The notes under the pieces are model-generated. The model was not told the DNA's origin. It searched no databases and was given only the letters and a program-made list of their open reading frames with translations. A program made the translations under genes and the position numbers. DNA of 64,000 nucleotides from Cacajao melanocephalus (taxonomy: Eukaryota > Chordata > Mammalia > Primates > Pitheciidae), in contig CAUYLG010034925.1 in NCBI GenBank assembly GCA_963573385.1, forward strand, positions 36,428 to 100,427, given 5' to 3'. This document shows, in pieces, positions 51,421 to 61,892 of the stretch; the stretch's first letter is position 1; each line of letters begins with the position of its first letter.

Positions 51421-51773
51421 TATATGGTTTGGCCATGTCTCCATCGAAATCTCAACTTGAATTTTATCTCCCTGAATTCCCACATGTTGTGGGAGGGATG
51501 GGGGTGGGGTTAATTGAATCATGGGGGCTGGTCTTTCCCGTGCTATTCTCGTGATAGTTAATGAGTCTCACGACATCTGATGGGATTATCAGGGGTTTCT
51601 GCTTTTGCTTCTTCCACATTTTCTCTTGCTGCTGCCATGTAAGAACAGTCTTTCACCTCTCACCATGATTCTGAGGCCTCCCCAGCCACATGGAACTGTA
51701 AGTCCAATTAAACCTCTTTTTGTTCCTCATTTTGGGTATGTCTTTATCAGGAGCCTGAAAATGAACTAATACA
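51421..51773 (+). mobile_element. THE1 3' LTR
   Basis: Runs from tatatggtttggccatgtc to 'gaactaataca', closely alike to the 5' LTR. The 5' LTR has 'gtgctattctttctcgtgag' where the 3' LTR has 'gtgctattctcgtgatag', a small indel. Confidence 0.95.
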
Positions 51774-51784
51774 GCTATGTATAA

Positions 51785-51890
51785 TAGACATGCAGCTGGA
51801 TATGAAGCAGGAGACATACTTGGCTATAGCACCAGACCTATCCCACTAACTTTAGGTGCCCTTGAGCAAGTCCCCACACTGCATCTATAC
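51785..51890 (+). mobile_element. MIR-like relic, sense
   Basis: The stretch 'cccttgagcaagtccccac', downstream of 'ccactaactttaggtg', resembles the MIR core. Confidence 0.4.
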
Positions 51891-52244
51891 TCACCTGGCA
51901 AGGAGGGACTGAGTAGCCCTGCCTCCAGCAAGATCTCAGGGACAGAGAGCAATGTGATTCCCATCTGGAAAACCACTCCGAGTTCCTAAAAGGGAAAAGA
52001 ATTCATTCATCATGGGGGTCCAAGGAATTATCTACCTCAACAACCAAGTTGCCTAGTACAAAGTAATTATGATGTTTAGTAATGTTTTTATTTTTAAAAT
52101 TATTACTTTTTCTTAAATAAATACAATCTGGTACAATGTAGAATGACTACAGGAGCATAGATAAAAGAGCTATGGTCTCAATGTTACACCAACCACCATG
52201 GGCTGACATAGTTCAACAAATGTCTGTTTCTTCTTCCTAAGTAT

Positions 52245-52340
52245 ACTGGTTAGGAGTGTGGGCTCTGGATACAGACTGGAGACAAACCCTATTCTGCCAT
52301 GTAAAAACCTTGTGACTTTGAATAGTTTTATTATTTCACC
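52245..52340 (+). mobile_element. MIR SINE fragment, sense
   Basis: The stretch 'ggagtgtgggctctggatac', then 'attctgccatgtaaaaacc' and 'ttgtgactttgaatag', is the MIR 5' and core region. Confidence 0.6.
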
Positions 52341-52571
52341 ATAAAAACACTCAGTCTTATCAGTAAAACCAGAATTATACAGTACTTAAAACAGAGGACA
52401 AACCATGTTTTACATGTACCATGAAACTTAAAATTAAAATTAAAAAGTCCCTGTGTTCTGGTTTTTAAAAGTATAAATGGCCAGGATCACATTAATTTGA
52501 AAATTCTAAGGCAGACATATTGGGAAAAGAAAGCTTATTAGTCTTACAAGTGAATCCTATTTATCACCTCA

Positions 52572-52690
52572 GGTATTTTTTAAAATTCAATTTTAACTGA
52601 CAAATAATTGTATATACTATGGGGTACACTGTAATGTTTTGATATATGTTTACATTGTGGAAATATTAAATCAAGCCAATTCAATAAATT
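52572..52690 (-). mobile_element. L1MA-type 3' end, antisense
   Basis: The stretch 'aactgacaaataattgtat', 'tggggtacactgtaatgttt', 'gatatatgtttacattgtgg' is the antisense L1MA 3' UTR. Confidence 0.75.
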
Positions 52691-52894
52691 CAATAAAGCT
52701 TAATAGTCTTACAAATGAGTCTTCTTTTTCTTTTTTTCTTGTTTATTTATGATGCAGATACTCATTCTTTATTATAAAAATGGCATATTTTCCTCCAATC
52801 TGTTGGAGTCCTCTCCCTTTGTTTGTGGTATCTTTTGTTAAATCTGCTGTCAAATTTACCTATCTTTGTCTTATATGGCTTTTGATTTTACTTA

Positions 52895-53090
52895 TTTTTT
52901 AAATTTTTATTTTTTAACTTTAATTTTAGATTTAGGAGTACATGTGAAGGTTTGTTATACAGGCAAATTGCGTGTCACAGGGGTTTGGTGTGCAGATTAT
53001 TTTGCCACTCAGGTAATATGCATAGTACCCAATAGGTAGTTTTCAATCCTTACTCTCCTCTCTTCCTCTGCCCTCAGGTGTGAATATTGG
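52895..53090 (-). mobile_element. L1 3' end, antisense
   Basis: The stretch 'agatttaggagtacatgtg', 'aaattgcgtgtcacaggggt', 'ggtgtgcagattattttgcc', 'atagtacccaataggtag' is a clear antisense L1 3' terminus. Confidence 0.88.
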
Positions 53091-53219
53091 TCATCAACCG
53101 ATACATTTTTTAAAATCACTTTTTTCACTACAACCAGTTAGTTGACTAATTACCTTCAGAATGCCTCAAAAGCACTTGGAAGGACTGATCTCAGAAAACA
53201 GCCCTCCCATTTCTCTGCA

Positions 53220-53985
53220 TGGTCAAAGAAACAGCCAAGGGGTCCTCCTTGACTGTGCCTTATTCCCACACCCCACGCATACAGCCACTGCAGTTCCCCG
53301 CTGCTCTACCTCCAAACACGACCTGTCCAGGTCTAACCCCTCCTCTGCACATAGCTGCGGCCCTAGTACCATTCACCTGTGCCTCTTCCCTGAATTTCTG
53401 CAGTATTCTTCTTATCCCCACTCCTTATTTTGTCCCTCTCCAGTCCATTCTCCACACAGTGGCCGGAGTCACTTTCTGACAACAAATATCAGATCACATC
53501 ACTCCCGTACTCAGAATAAAACCCAAATTCCTTACAGGATCCAAACCACGTGGCTCTTATCTGCCCTTTCAACCTCATCTCCCATCTGTTTGCACTTATG
53601 AGCCAGGCTTTGGCCACTCCAACTTGTCCTCTGCTCCTAGATCAATGGTACCCCCACACAGCACAGGGAGACACTGACAAAATGGCCTCTCCATGCCTGG
53701 CTTCTTCCTGTTGTTCAGGACTCAGCTCAAGTAACACTTCCTGAAAAAGAGCTTCGCTGACATCCCCATCTATAATAATCCCTCTCTCAAGTCATTTTCT
53801 ACTCTACCTGTTCATTTTCTTGAAAACACAAATCCCATATAAAATTGCCCTGCTCACTGATTTGTTTACTTGCTTATTGCCAGTTTCCCCAAACTAGAAT
53901 GATAGCTCCAGGGATTCTTCTTGTCTTATTCTCTGTGATGTTTCTTCAGTGTCTCACATATAAATCACTGAATAAAAATTACTGA
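53220..53985 (+). mobile_element. L2 LINE 3' region, sense
   Basis: Typical L2 sequence: the CCTCC/CTCTG-rich ORF2 end ('agtcactttctgacaacaaat', 'ccaaattccttacaggatcc', 'tgcacttatgagccaggc') and the 3' UTR ('tgtttacttgcttattgcc', 'actagaatgatagctcc', 'atcactgaataaaaatt'). The 146-codon frame at 53161-53601 lies on this LINE and is not a host gene. Confidence 0.85.
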
Positions 53986-54117
53986 ATTGAAAAACTTGTT
54001 ACCTACTGGACAAGCAAGAAAATACACAGACATTTAAAGCTGAGTAGCAGGAGCAACTAACAATGAAATTAGACATCAAAGGATTCAAACTTTTCATAGA
54101 CCTTGTTGCCATCTACA

Positions 54118-54292
54118 GCAGTGCTTTTCAAACGTGGATGAGTAACAGAAACAACAAAAGAAATTATTCAAAATGTAGACACCTCTCACCTCACCTCCCT
54201 GGTTTTGATTCTGCAGATCTAGGATGGGCCCAAGTATCTGCATTTTAGCAAGCAACCATGGAAATATCTGATGAAGTGGTCCATAGAGCACA
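54118..54292 (+). mobile_element. MER5-type (hAT-Charlie) DNA transposon
   Basis: The left end 'cagtgcttttcaaacgtgg', the interior 'ttgattctgcagatctagg' and 'cccaagtatctgcattttag' and the right side 'gatgaagtggtccatagagc' match MER5. The right inverted repeat is eroded. Confidence 0.75.
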
Positions 54293-54469
54293 CCTGTAAA
54301 AATCCTGACCTAAACAGCTCAGAGTTGGGTATCATAAATTTAATGCCCACTATACAGAGTTCTGGGACATCTGCAGTTTCTCTGTTAATATAATTCGCTG
54401 CAAGTGCATTGGTTCTTCCCCACCACATAAGACCACAGATTGCCACAAGGGATCACACTTAAATTCCAG

Positions 54470-54600
54470 AGTATTCCTAGGTGGTTTAGAGGTGTGAGGA
54501 TTATTATCCTGTTGGATAGACAAAGCTGGCAGAAAGTTATGACTTGTCTAAAGTGTCCCCATGATGTGATCTGGGTCTCTTTCCTCTTGCTCCAGTAACC
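54470..54600 (-). mobile_element. MIR SINE relic, antisense
   Basis: The stretch 'gaggattattatcctgttgg', 'cagaaagttatgacttgtc', 'gatctgggtctctttcctc' is antisense MIR. Confidence 0.5.
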
Positions 54601-54974
54601 TAAGAGGATTTCAGGGTCTCTGATGTTAAACTAGAAGGAGAGTTAAGAGGATATGAGTACATGGAATAGAGAAGAAAGTAAGAGGATGAGAAAGCACAGG
54701 AAATGCAGGGGATGGGGTGATGATGTCTGGCCTATTCCCACTTAGTTAACTGGAAGCTGTGAATGATGCTTTTCTTCTTCCTCAACTCCATCCCAGAACT
54801 CCTCCCACACACAGCAGTGACAATGAAGCTCACACATAATGAAAATGTGAGCTTATTCCTGCTTGATGTTACATTTTCAAGTATTTGCTCTAGTAGTCAG
54901 GCCATTATGTTAGTGCCAGAGGCATCCCATTGACAGAATGGAGGAGGCAAGTTGGAACGGGGAATTACCATTTG

Positions 54975-55140
54975 CTGATAGTCTACTAGGCACCACACAC
55001 TGAAGGCTGTTATTTTCAGGCTTTTTTTCTTCAAGCTCTCAACGTGATGTTCTGAGGCTGACATCAGAGCTTCCTTTTTACAGATGAGGAATAGGCTTAG
55101 AGGGCCAAGTACATAATCAAGGAATTTTATGGAAGCTTCA
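54975..55140 (-). mobile_element. MIR SINE relic, antisense
   Basis: The stretch 'agtctactaggcaccacac', then 'ctttttacagatgaggaata', is antisense MIR with an internal T-rich insert. Confidence 0.5.
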
Positions 55141-55206
55141 AATGGACATGAGGCCTACTTTAAGGGGCTCCCACTGGCCAATTTGAGAAGACTTGAGCAC
55201 TAAAAT

Positions 55207-55630
55207 TGATATAGTTTAGATATTGTCCCCTCTGAATCTCATGTAGAATTGTAATTCCCATTGTCGAAGGTGAAGCCTGATGGGGTGTGACTGGATCATG
55301 GGGGTGGATTTCTCATGAATGGTTTAGTGCCATCCCCTTGGTGATAAGTGAATTCTCCATCAGTTAGTTCATGCAAGATCTGGTTGTTTAAAAGTCTGAA
55401 ACCTTTCCCTTGTCTGTCGCTCTTGCTCCCACTCTTGCCATGTGACATGCCTGCTACTGCTTTGCCTTCTGCCATGATTAAAAGCTCCCTGAGGCTTTCC
55501 TAGAAGCCAAGGAGATCCTGGGGCCATGCTTCCTGTCCAGCCTGCAGAACAGTGAGCCAATTAAACCTTTTTCTTCATAAATTACCATCTCAGCTATTTT
55601 TGCATAACAATGCAAGAATGGCCTAATACA
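55207..55630 (+). mobile_element. MST-type (ERVL-MaLR) solo LTR
   Basis: A 424-bp LTR from tgatatagtttagat to 'ggcctaataca' with 'ggatcatgggggtggattt', 'tctggttgtttaaaagtc', 'tgccatgtgacatgcc', 'ccatgcttcctgtccagcc' and 'gtgagccaattaaacc'. The flanks aaaat (55202-55206) and aaaaa are a weak target-site match. Confidence 0.9.
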
Positions 55631-56103
55631 AAAAAATATATACTAATAATTATAGAGGGTAAACCTTTGAGGAACATGGAAATCTCTGAGTCATATTGAC
55701 ATAAATAAATGTTAATAAATACATTGATAAATAAATAAGGGAGAAGAAAAAGCTCTATCTTTTTTTTTCTCAAATGCAAACTAATTTTCCGGAAGGAATA
55801 TCAGAATTGGAAAACAGCCACTTAACAACTCCAATAATAATATGTGATTCAGGCAAAAAATAAAAATGAATGCTCATCCTGCACCAAATTTCACGGCAGT
55901 CACTGAATCACCATGGTAACAATGTGGGCCAAGACAGCTCGGAAAATAACCGTCATGTTGATTTGTTTTGTAGTATGTCCTAGGAAATGAACTGGTCTGA
56001 TATGATTACAGTCATTAACCTGAAGTATTCCTCACAATAAATATTTCTGGCAGTTTCAGCAATATATACATTCATACAAACATACTATACCCACATACAT
56101 ACA

Positions 56104-56129
56104 TGTTCTCTCTCTCTTTCTCTCTCACC
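56104..56129 (+). repeat. (TC)n tract
   Basis: The run 'gttctctctctctttctctc'. The paralog in block Q copy 1 (23570-23588) reads 'ctctctccctccctctta'. Confidence 0.9.
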
Positions 56130-56479
56130 ACCCCAGATCCCAAGAATTCATTGATATAGATTGCTGGTGGTGGGTAGTAGGTAACAAAATAAACCCCAGA
56201 ATTCAATCTATTCAATTCTGACCACATATAAAGTTGAAATCTACTAAACTCTTTTACCAATGGATTTTTCTGAAAATGACCTGTTGATTTGTCTCTTGGA
56301 CATTTTCTCCTCTAGTTACAGTACATTTTCAATAACTTATGAAAGCTGACATGAAAATACAGGCAAATGCTTGTTAAATATGAGGTACCTTTTCCATTTT
56401 ATAGTCTAAGATCTCAATCTAGAAGATTAGTTAACAGCTACTTTTAAACATTTGGCTGCTGACAGCTCAGTGAAAATAA

Positions 56480-57545
56480 AATATGCAGAAATGTAATCCA
56501 AAATACAAGCATTTATAAGAGCACTAAGAAATATGAAATAATTAGGAATAATCTATCCAAATATGTGACAGGTCTGTACAGTGAATGCTACGTAACATTG
56601 CTAAGAGAAATTAAAGAAGACCTAAATAGAGAGACATACTGTCTTCATGAATTGGAGGACTCAGTATTGTTAAGATGCCTGTTCTGTTTAAACCTATCTA
56701 CATATTCAGAACAATCTCAATAAAAATCCTAACTGATATAGTTCTAAAAAAACCTGAAATGCTGTTTCTAAAATTAATGTAAAAATGCAAAGGATCTAGA
56801 CTATGAAAACAACTTTGAGAAAACAAAAATGGATGACAAACACTATCTGATTTCAGGACTTCTTACAAACCCATAGTAATCAAGACAGTATGCTACCGGC
56901 ATCAAGGCAGAAAAGTAGATCAAAGGAACAAAATAAACCACCTAAAAATTGACCTACATATATTGGACAACTGACTTTTGACAAAGGTGAAGAAGCCATT
57001 CAATGGATAAAGGGTGATATTTTCAATATATTGTGCTGAAACAAGTGGATATTCATACATACAATTATAAACTGTAATCTATATATTGTACCATGTACAA
57101 AAGACAATGCAAAAGGCACTTCAAAATGGATCACAGATGTAAATATAAAACCTAAAGTATAAAAATTGTAGAAGAAAACACAGGAGAGTATAATTGTGAC
57201 CTTGAGTTACATAAAAAATTCCTTAGATGAATAAATCAATAATTTGGAATGCATCAAGGTTGAAAACTCTGGGTCTTACAAAGACACTGTTAAGTGAGTG
57301 AAAAGAGAAGCCCCTGATTGGGAGAAAATGTTTGAAAATCATATCTGATAAATTAATTGTATACAGAATACAGAAAAATATCACCAAATTCAATTAAAAA
57401 ACAAACATTCCAATAAATAAATAGGCAAAAGAGTTGAATAGACACTCATCTATAGAAGATAAACAACTGTCAAATAAGTACATGAAAAGATACTCAAACA
57501 TCATTAATCATTAGGGAAATGTAAATGAAAACTACAAGGCATCAC
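56480..57545 (+). mobile_element. L1M ORF2 C-terminal fragment
   Basis: Clear L1 ORF2 sequence in sense: 'gcaaaggatctagactatg', 'cagtatgctaccggcatc', 'ggacaactgacttttgac', 'aaaatggatcacagatgtaa', 'agggaaatgtaaatgaaaac'. Frames are broken. It ends at the left junction with the mitochondrial insert. Confidence 0.88.
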
Positions 57546-57707
57546 TACCTTATAGCTTTCTTTTTCGTACTTTAAAAATTATTCTTGGCATTGCTCCCCT
57601 ACAATACTTTTTCTATAGCATCTAAATACAATTCTATCTTCTATACTTTTTATGAATGAATGTTTTGATTTAAATATATGTAACTGTTCAGTTTTGTTAC
57701 TGTTGGT
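57546..57707 (-). pseudogene. MT-RNR2: Mitochondrial 16S rRNA 5' fragment
   Basis: On the minus strand this follows tRNA-Val directly, as in vertebrate mitochondria. It covers only about the first 160 bases of 16S rRNA and is decayed. The left end is the insertion boundary. Confidence 0.75.
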
Positions 57708-57776
57708 TCAAAGCGGTCAGATTAATATGAAATCTTTTGGGTGTAAGTCAGGTGTTTTGAATTCAGATACATTTTG
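57708..57776 (-). pseudogene. MT-TV: Mitochondrial tRNA-Val relic
   Basis: The 69-bp plus-strand sequence starts tcaaagcggtcag and ends gatacattttg. It matches the reverse complement of a mammalian mitochondrial tRNA-Val in length and arms, with substitutions. It lies between the 16S and 12S relics as expected. Confidence 0.9.
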
Positions 57777-58697
57777 GTTTACCTAAGCACACTTTCCAAT
57801 ACGATTATTTTGTTATGACTTACCTTCTCTTATACATAAATTTGTTTTAATTATATATTTGGGTTTGTTAAAGTATTTCAGGAGGCTGCCAGGTGGTGTG
57901 TTCATGTTCATCCACCTAAGCTGTCTATTCCTAATTTACTACTAAATTCCCCTTTGACCTTTAGTTTCATAGGGGTTATTTTAGGTGAGTGTCCTTTAAT
58001 TAGAAACTGTAGCCTATTTCTTCCCATCTCATAGACTACACCTTGACCTAATGTTTTTATGTAAATATTTGTGATTACTTTAAGACTTTTTAGGGTTAGC
58101 TGAAGATAGCAGTATACAGGCTGAATTGGCAAGAAATGGTGAGGTTTGTCAGAGTTTATCAATTATAGAACAGCCTCCTCAAGAGAAATATAAATCACCG
58201 CCAAATCCTCTGAGATTTAAGCTGTTGCTAGTAGCATTCTGGCAAATAACTTTATTTTGGTTAAGTTTATGGCTAAGCATAGTGGGGTATCTAATTCCAG
58301 TTTGGGTCTTAGCTATTGTGAATTCAGAACATACTGAAGTCACTTTCATAGTTTATTTTCATTTTAGCTATTGCCTTTTATGGTTATATATAATCATAAA
58401 CACACTGGGTATTATTGATTTGGGTTAATCGTATGACCTCAGTGGCTGGCACGAAATTTACCAACCCTACGGGGAGTTACTATACCTTGTTCAAACTTTT
58501 GTTTATTGCTTAATTTTTATCACTACTGTTTCTCGTGGGGGTGTGGTTGAGCAAGGCATTATAAGATACTAATAAGTGTGCTTGGTATCTGCTCCTTTTG
58601 ATCTTCTGCTGATCTAGATGGCATTCTCACTGGAATTCAGATATTTGCATAGGTAATCTCACTAAGAATTAATTAAAAGGCCAAGACCAAACCCGTG
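57777..58697 (-). pseudogene. MT-RNR1: Mitochondrial 12S rRNA relic
   Basis: Full-length relic of the small-subunit rRNA. The highly conserved 12S segments 'ggggtatctaattccagttt' (about 58284), 'gtttgggtcttagctattg' (58300), 'tggctggcacgaaatt' (58443) and 'ttaattaaaaggccaag' (58670) are easily read in reverse complement. It is not a functional rRNA gene. Confidence 0.95.
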
Positions 58698-58769
58698 TGT
58701 TTATTAAGTTACATGAATTCATTCAGGCATTTTTCAGTGACTTGCTTTAGTGAATTAAGCTACATCAGC
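58698..58769 (-). pseudogene. MT-TF: Mitochondrial tRNA-Phe relic
   Basis: The plus strand has tgtttattaagttacatg, then 'tttttcagtgacttgc' and 'aattaagctacatcagc', the reverse complement of tRNA-Phe. It separates 12S from the control region. Confidence 0.85.
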
Positions 58770-58984
58770 TTATATCTAGAGAATACTGTCTTGCAGGGAA
58801 AGTGCTAAATTTAAGTGTTATTCTAGTATTGAGAATTTTTTGATAATCTTATTAAGAAACAAAAAGTTTTAGCCTAGAAAATAAAAATTTTTTTAACTTT
58901 CTCTATTTTTATTTTAAATTAGTTTTGGTTTCCATTATGTAAAAACAAATGAAGTAAACACCTATATTAATCAAAAACATATTT

Positions 58985-59075
58985 CCATTATTTTTTATTA
59001 TACTTTAAGTTCTGGGGTACATGTGCAGATCTTGCAGGATTGTTACATAGGTATACCATGCCATGGGGGATGGAG
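58985..59075 (-). mobile_element. L1 3' end fragment nested in the NUMT
   Basis: About 90 bp of antisense L1P 3' terminus ('tattatactttaagttctgg', 'gtacatgtgcagatcttgc', 'gttacataggtatacc') starting with a T-run (58990-58996). Possible target-site repeats are aaaacatattt (58975-58985) and aaaatcatattt (59080-59091), with an indel. Confidence 0.85.
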
Positions 59076-59230
59076 GCAGAAAATCATATTTTTAATGGAT
59101 TTTTTTTTTGTTTTAGACAATGCTTTAATTAGGAGTTAGGCTGAAATAATGTTCTAGATAAGCTTATAATTGAATTTAATAATATGTGGGTACATATTAG
59201 AGCCTTAGGTAATAATCAGCAGATATAAGA

Positions 59231-59252
59231 TTTTTTTGGGGGGGGTTTGGCA
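59231..59252 (-). other. Control-region conserved sequence block (CSB2/3-like)
   Basis: The complement reads 'tgccaaacccccccc' followed by A residues, which is the recognisable CSB3 and C-tract layout. Confidence 0.65.
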
Positions 59253-60136
59253 AGAATAAAAGACATATTTATATAAATACTGTAACAGCTTAAAGTAGGA
59301 GATTAGAGGGAGTCTGCAGAGTTAATCATACTTGATGGGAATAATTATGCATCTGTGATTGTATCTGTTTTTATTATGTCCATTGAGCATGGATTAATTA
59401 ACACCTTAAGGTTTTTATGTGGGAAAATAACATTCAATTTAAGTTCAGCTACAATCAAGTTATGTCGAAGCCTTGACAGCCATGTTGGATCACACCATCC
59501 CCCCATATTAAAAAATACCAAATGCATGACACCACAGTTATGAGTGATCATGGGCTGATTAGACATTAGTCCATTGGAATGTCTTACTTAAGAGGAATGA
59601 GTGAATAGTTACAAGCTCATGGCCCTGAAACAAGAACCAGATGTCTGGTATAGTTTCAGTCTAGAAACCCCCAAGTTTTCTGAGTTCAGAGTGAGAAGAT
59701 GGACACTTCCTGAGCAGATTGCTACTTTCTCAAAGCTTTGTAGATAAGAAATCCTATTGGAGGTGATAAGCATGTTGTCAAAAAAGGATTTGACTTCCAG
59801 TGCTATGTATGATCAATAATATTATATCCTATTTAAAATGAAGAACTTAATGTATGGAACAATACTCATGGTTAAATCCATTTGTGTGGACTTTTAATTT
59901 AATGTATTATGCACTGTGATTGGTTTGATGTGCAGGCTTGTATGCATGGGGAATGGATTTTAAACCACCGTAAGATATAAATGTATAATGTATGATGAAG
60001 TGTATATAGTACTAGTACATAATTAATGGGGTAAATTTGATAATGCATGATGTACACAGGATGATTAGATTTTGTTTATTTTTTACCATACTGACATAGA
60101 ACTCAAGAATAATTTCTTTGCATTCAGTATATGAAT

Positions 60137-60193
60137 CAGGGAATAGAATTTCAGCTTTGCATGCTGACAGCGGAGTGAAAGGCTTTTTCTTTG
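60137..60193 (+). pseudogene. MT-TP: Mitochondrial tRNA-Pro relic
   Basis: Sense on the plus strand, because tRNA-Pro is encoded on the light strand. The anticodon arm 'tcagctttgcatgctga' and the T arm end 'ggctttttctttg' are visible. About 10 bases are missing from the D-arm region. Confidence 0.8.
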
Positions 60194-60255
60194 TGCAGGG
60201 GAGAGGTGCTCTCCATTTTTGGTTTACAAGACCAAGTTTAATAAACTACAAGAAC
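60194..60255 (-). pseudogene. MT-TT: Mitochondrial tRNA-Thr relic
   Basis: The complement contains the conserved tRNA-Thr segment 'ggtttacaagaccaag' on the plus strand and ends 'actacaagaac'. It lies next to CYTB as expected. Confidence 0.85.
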
Positions 60256-61347
60256 TCTTCATTGAAGTTTATTCTTGATTAGGCTAGTAAGTGGTATTAA
60301 TATGAGAACAAGGGAAAAATACAGAATGGATAATACTTATTCAATAATCATGAAATGGTATTCTACTGATTGACCTTCAATTTGTGTGAGTATGACGTTA
60401 TTATATACCAGAACCCAAAATAGGCATTGGCTTAGTAGCTAGAATATCATGCTTCATTGTTTAGATAACTGAAGGATTAGAATGATTGCTAAAATTAAGA
60501 TTAACAGCACAAGGGCTACAAAACCTCCTAGTTTATTGGGAGTAGATCCTAAATTGCACTGGCAAATAGAAGATATCACTCTGGTTTAATATGAGGTGGT
60601 ATATTGAGGGGATTTGCTGGAATATAATCTCGATTTCCTAAAAAGTCAGGAGAGAATAAAACTAGTTTGAGTAGAAGTAATAGTAGAAAAACAAATCCTA
60701 AAATGCCTTTAATTGTGTGGTAGGGGTGGAATGGGAGTTTATTTGCGTTGGTTGAGATTCCTTGGGTTATTTGACCCTGTTTCATGTGGGAATAGAAGGT
60801 GCACAATAACTAGAGCTGAAACAATGAATGGCAGAATAAAGTGAAAGGTGAAGAATTGTGTGAAAGTGCCTCTGTCAAGAGAAAATCCACCTCCAATTCA
60901 TTCTAACAGGTTGGTGCCAATGTATGGTATAGTTAATAGTAAATTTGTGATTGTTGTTTCTCTTCATTGTAAGATATAGCCTATGAATGCTATAGTTATT
61001 ACTGTGACTAAAAGAATAATTCCAATACTTCAGGTTTCTAGAAAGGTAAAGACCTCAGCCTACAAGAATAAACAGATAAAGAATACAGATATCCATTAGC
61101 ATCTAGATAGTAAATGATTCAGCCATAGTTTACATCTCAGCAGATGTGTGCAATAGAGGAAAATGCAGTTATTATGTCTGAGGTACAGTGTATAGCTAAG
61201 AAAAGCCCTGTAATGATTTGTAAAGCTAGGCAAACTCAGTAGGGAACTGAAATTTCGTCATGTTCAGATGTTTGATGGTGCTGGTAGATCAATAAATGAG
61301 TGATTAAGAATTTTTATGAGGGGGTGAGATTTTTAAATGTTGGTTAT
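60256..61347 (-). pseudogene. MT-CYB: Mitochondrial cytochrome b relic
   Basis: Relic of the complex III cytochrome b gene, on the minus strand and about 1.09 kb against the usual 1.14 kb. An open stretch at 60576-60806 encodes the conserved motif PPHIKPE and the segment before it. The N-terminal coding part (61130-61347) still aligns. Its initiation codon reads ATA (61345-61347), which is valid in mitochondria. Many stops in the nuclear code and several indels make it a dead copy. Neighbours tRNA-Thr and tRNA-Glu are in the normal order. Confidence 0.95.
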
Positions 61348-61351
61348 TAGA

Positions 61352-61388
61352 GTTCTGATAGTTGACATACGATGATGATTTTTCTTGA
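61352..61388 (+). pseudogene. MT-TE: Mitochondrial tRNA-Glu, 5' part only
   Basis: Sense on the plus strand: gttctgatagttgacatacg, then 'atgatttttcttg', matches the 5' acceptor, D arm and start of the anticodon arm. The 3' half seems to be missing and the sequence passes into ND6. Confidence 0.65.
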
Positions 61389-61892
61389 CATATACTATAT
61401 TTTGTTACTATTTTTGTTGTAGGCATCATAGGATTTTCTTCAAAACTTTTACCTATTACATAGGTTTACGGTTATTAATGGTGGTGTGGAATTCAGGAAA
61501 ATAATAAATTTTAGTGGGGTTTTATGGGAATGATAGTGTTTTAAATTTATTTAGCAGAGATGCTGGTAGTATTTAGAATCCTATAGCCATAGCTACTAAA
61601 GAATATCCTGAAATGTGAGGATCTGGCGGTGTTATTTGGGGGGGTTCTATTGTTACGATTATTAATAGAATTATTTAATCATTGTATAAATAATATGCTA
61701 TGATGAAATAGAAATTATTATTGATTTCAAAAATTTAGAGGACTGGGTGATTTTTGAGGGTGAAGAAGCTGGGCTTCTTTGTAAAGATACTATAGGTGTG
61801 GCTGCATTGTACAGTTAATGAAGTTGATTAATGGTAGTAAGTGACTGATCCCTTTGTTAATATTTTGTTGTTGCTGAAATTACTCAGAGTAA
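61389..61892 (+). pseudogene. MT-ND6: Mitochondrial ND6 relic
   Basis: Relic of the complex I subunit 6 gene, encoded on the light strand and so on the plus strand here. The start region (acatatactatattttg) and the conserved 'ggattttcttcaaaac' segment (61431-61446) are recognisable. Later sequence is decayed and partly deleted. It lies between tRNA-Glu and ND5, as in mammals. Confidence 0.75.

Larger units (their letters stand above)
49501..51773 (+). mobile_element. THE1 element (ERVL-MaLR), near full length with both LTRs
   Basis: The layout is LTR, internal region, LTR over 2.27 kb, the usual THE1 size. The flanking 5-bp repeats gctgt (49496-49500) and gctat (51774-51778) differ by one base. 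The paralogous site in unit 1, near 23255-23265 ('ggctaatactatgtctgg'), is empty. No pol is present; THE1 is a non-autonomous element. Confidence 0.96.
47930..56330 (+). repeat. Tandem duplication block Q, copy 2
   Basis: Homologous to 19317-23770 but expanded by an MLT1 LTR (48011), a MITE (48568), THE1 (49501) and about 4 kb of mosaic sequence (51774-55865) that is missing from copy 1. Confidence 0.8.
58770..60136 (-). pseudogene. Mitochondrial control region (D-loop) relic
   Basis: Spans the whole control region between the tRNA-Phe and tRNA-Pro relics, interrupted by an L1 fragment at 58985-59075. A conserved-sequence-block-like C/G tract is at 59231-59252. The part near 59630-59660 ('gaaccagatgtctggtatag') matches the central conserved domain. 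It is decayed and longer than the typical primate control region minus the L1 fragment. Confidence 0.85.

Noticed and set aside
53161..53601. 146-codon plus-strand frame
   Set aside because: It lies on L2 LINE sequence and its composition follows that repeat.
57708..61388. Possible functional tRNA and rRNA genes on both strands
   Set aside because: They are mitochondrial genes in a decayed nuclear copy; arms and coding frames are damaged and no nuclear promoter is seen.
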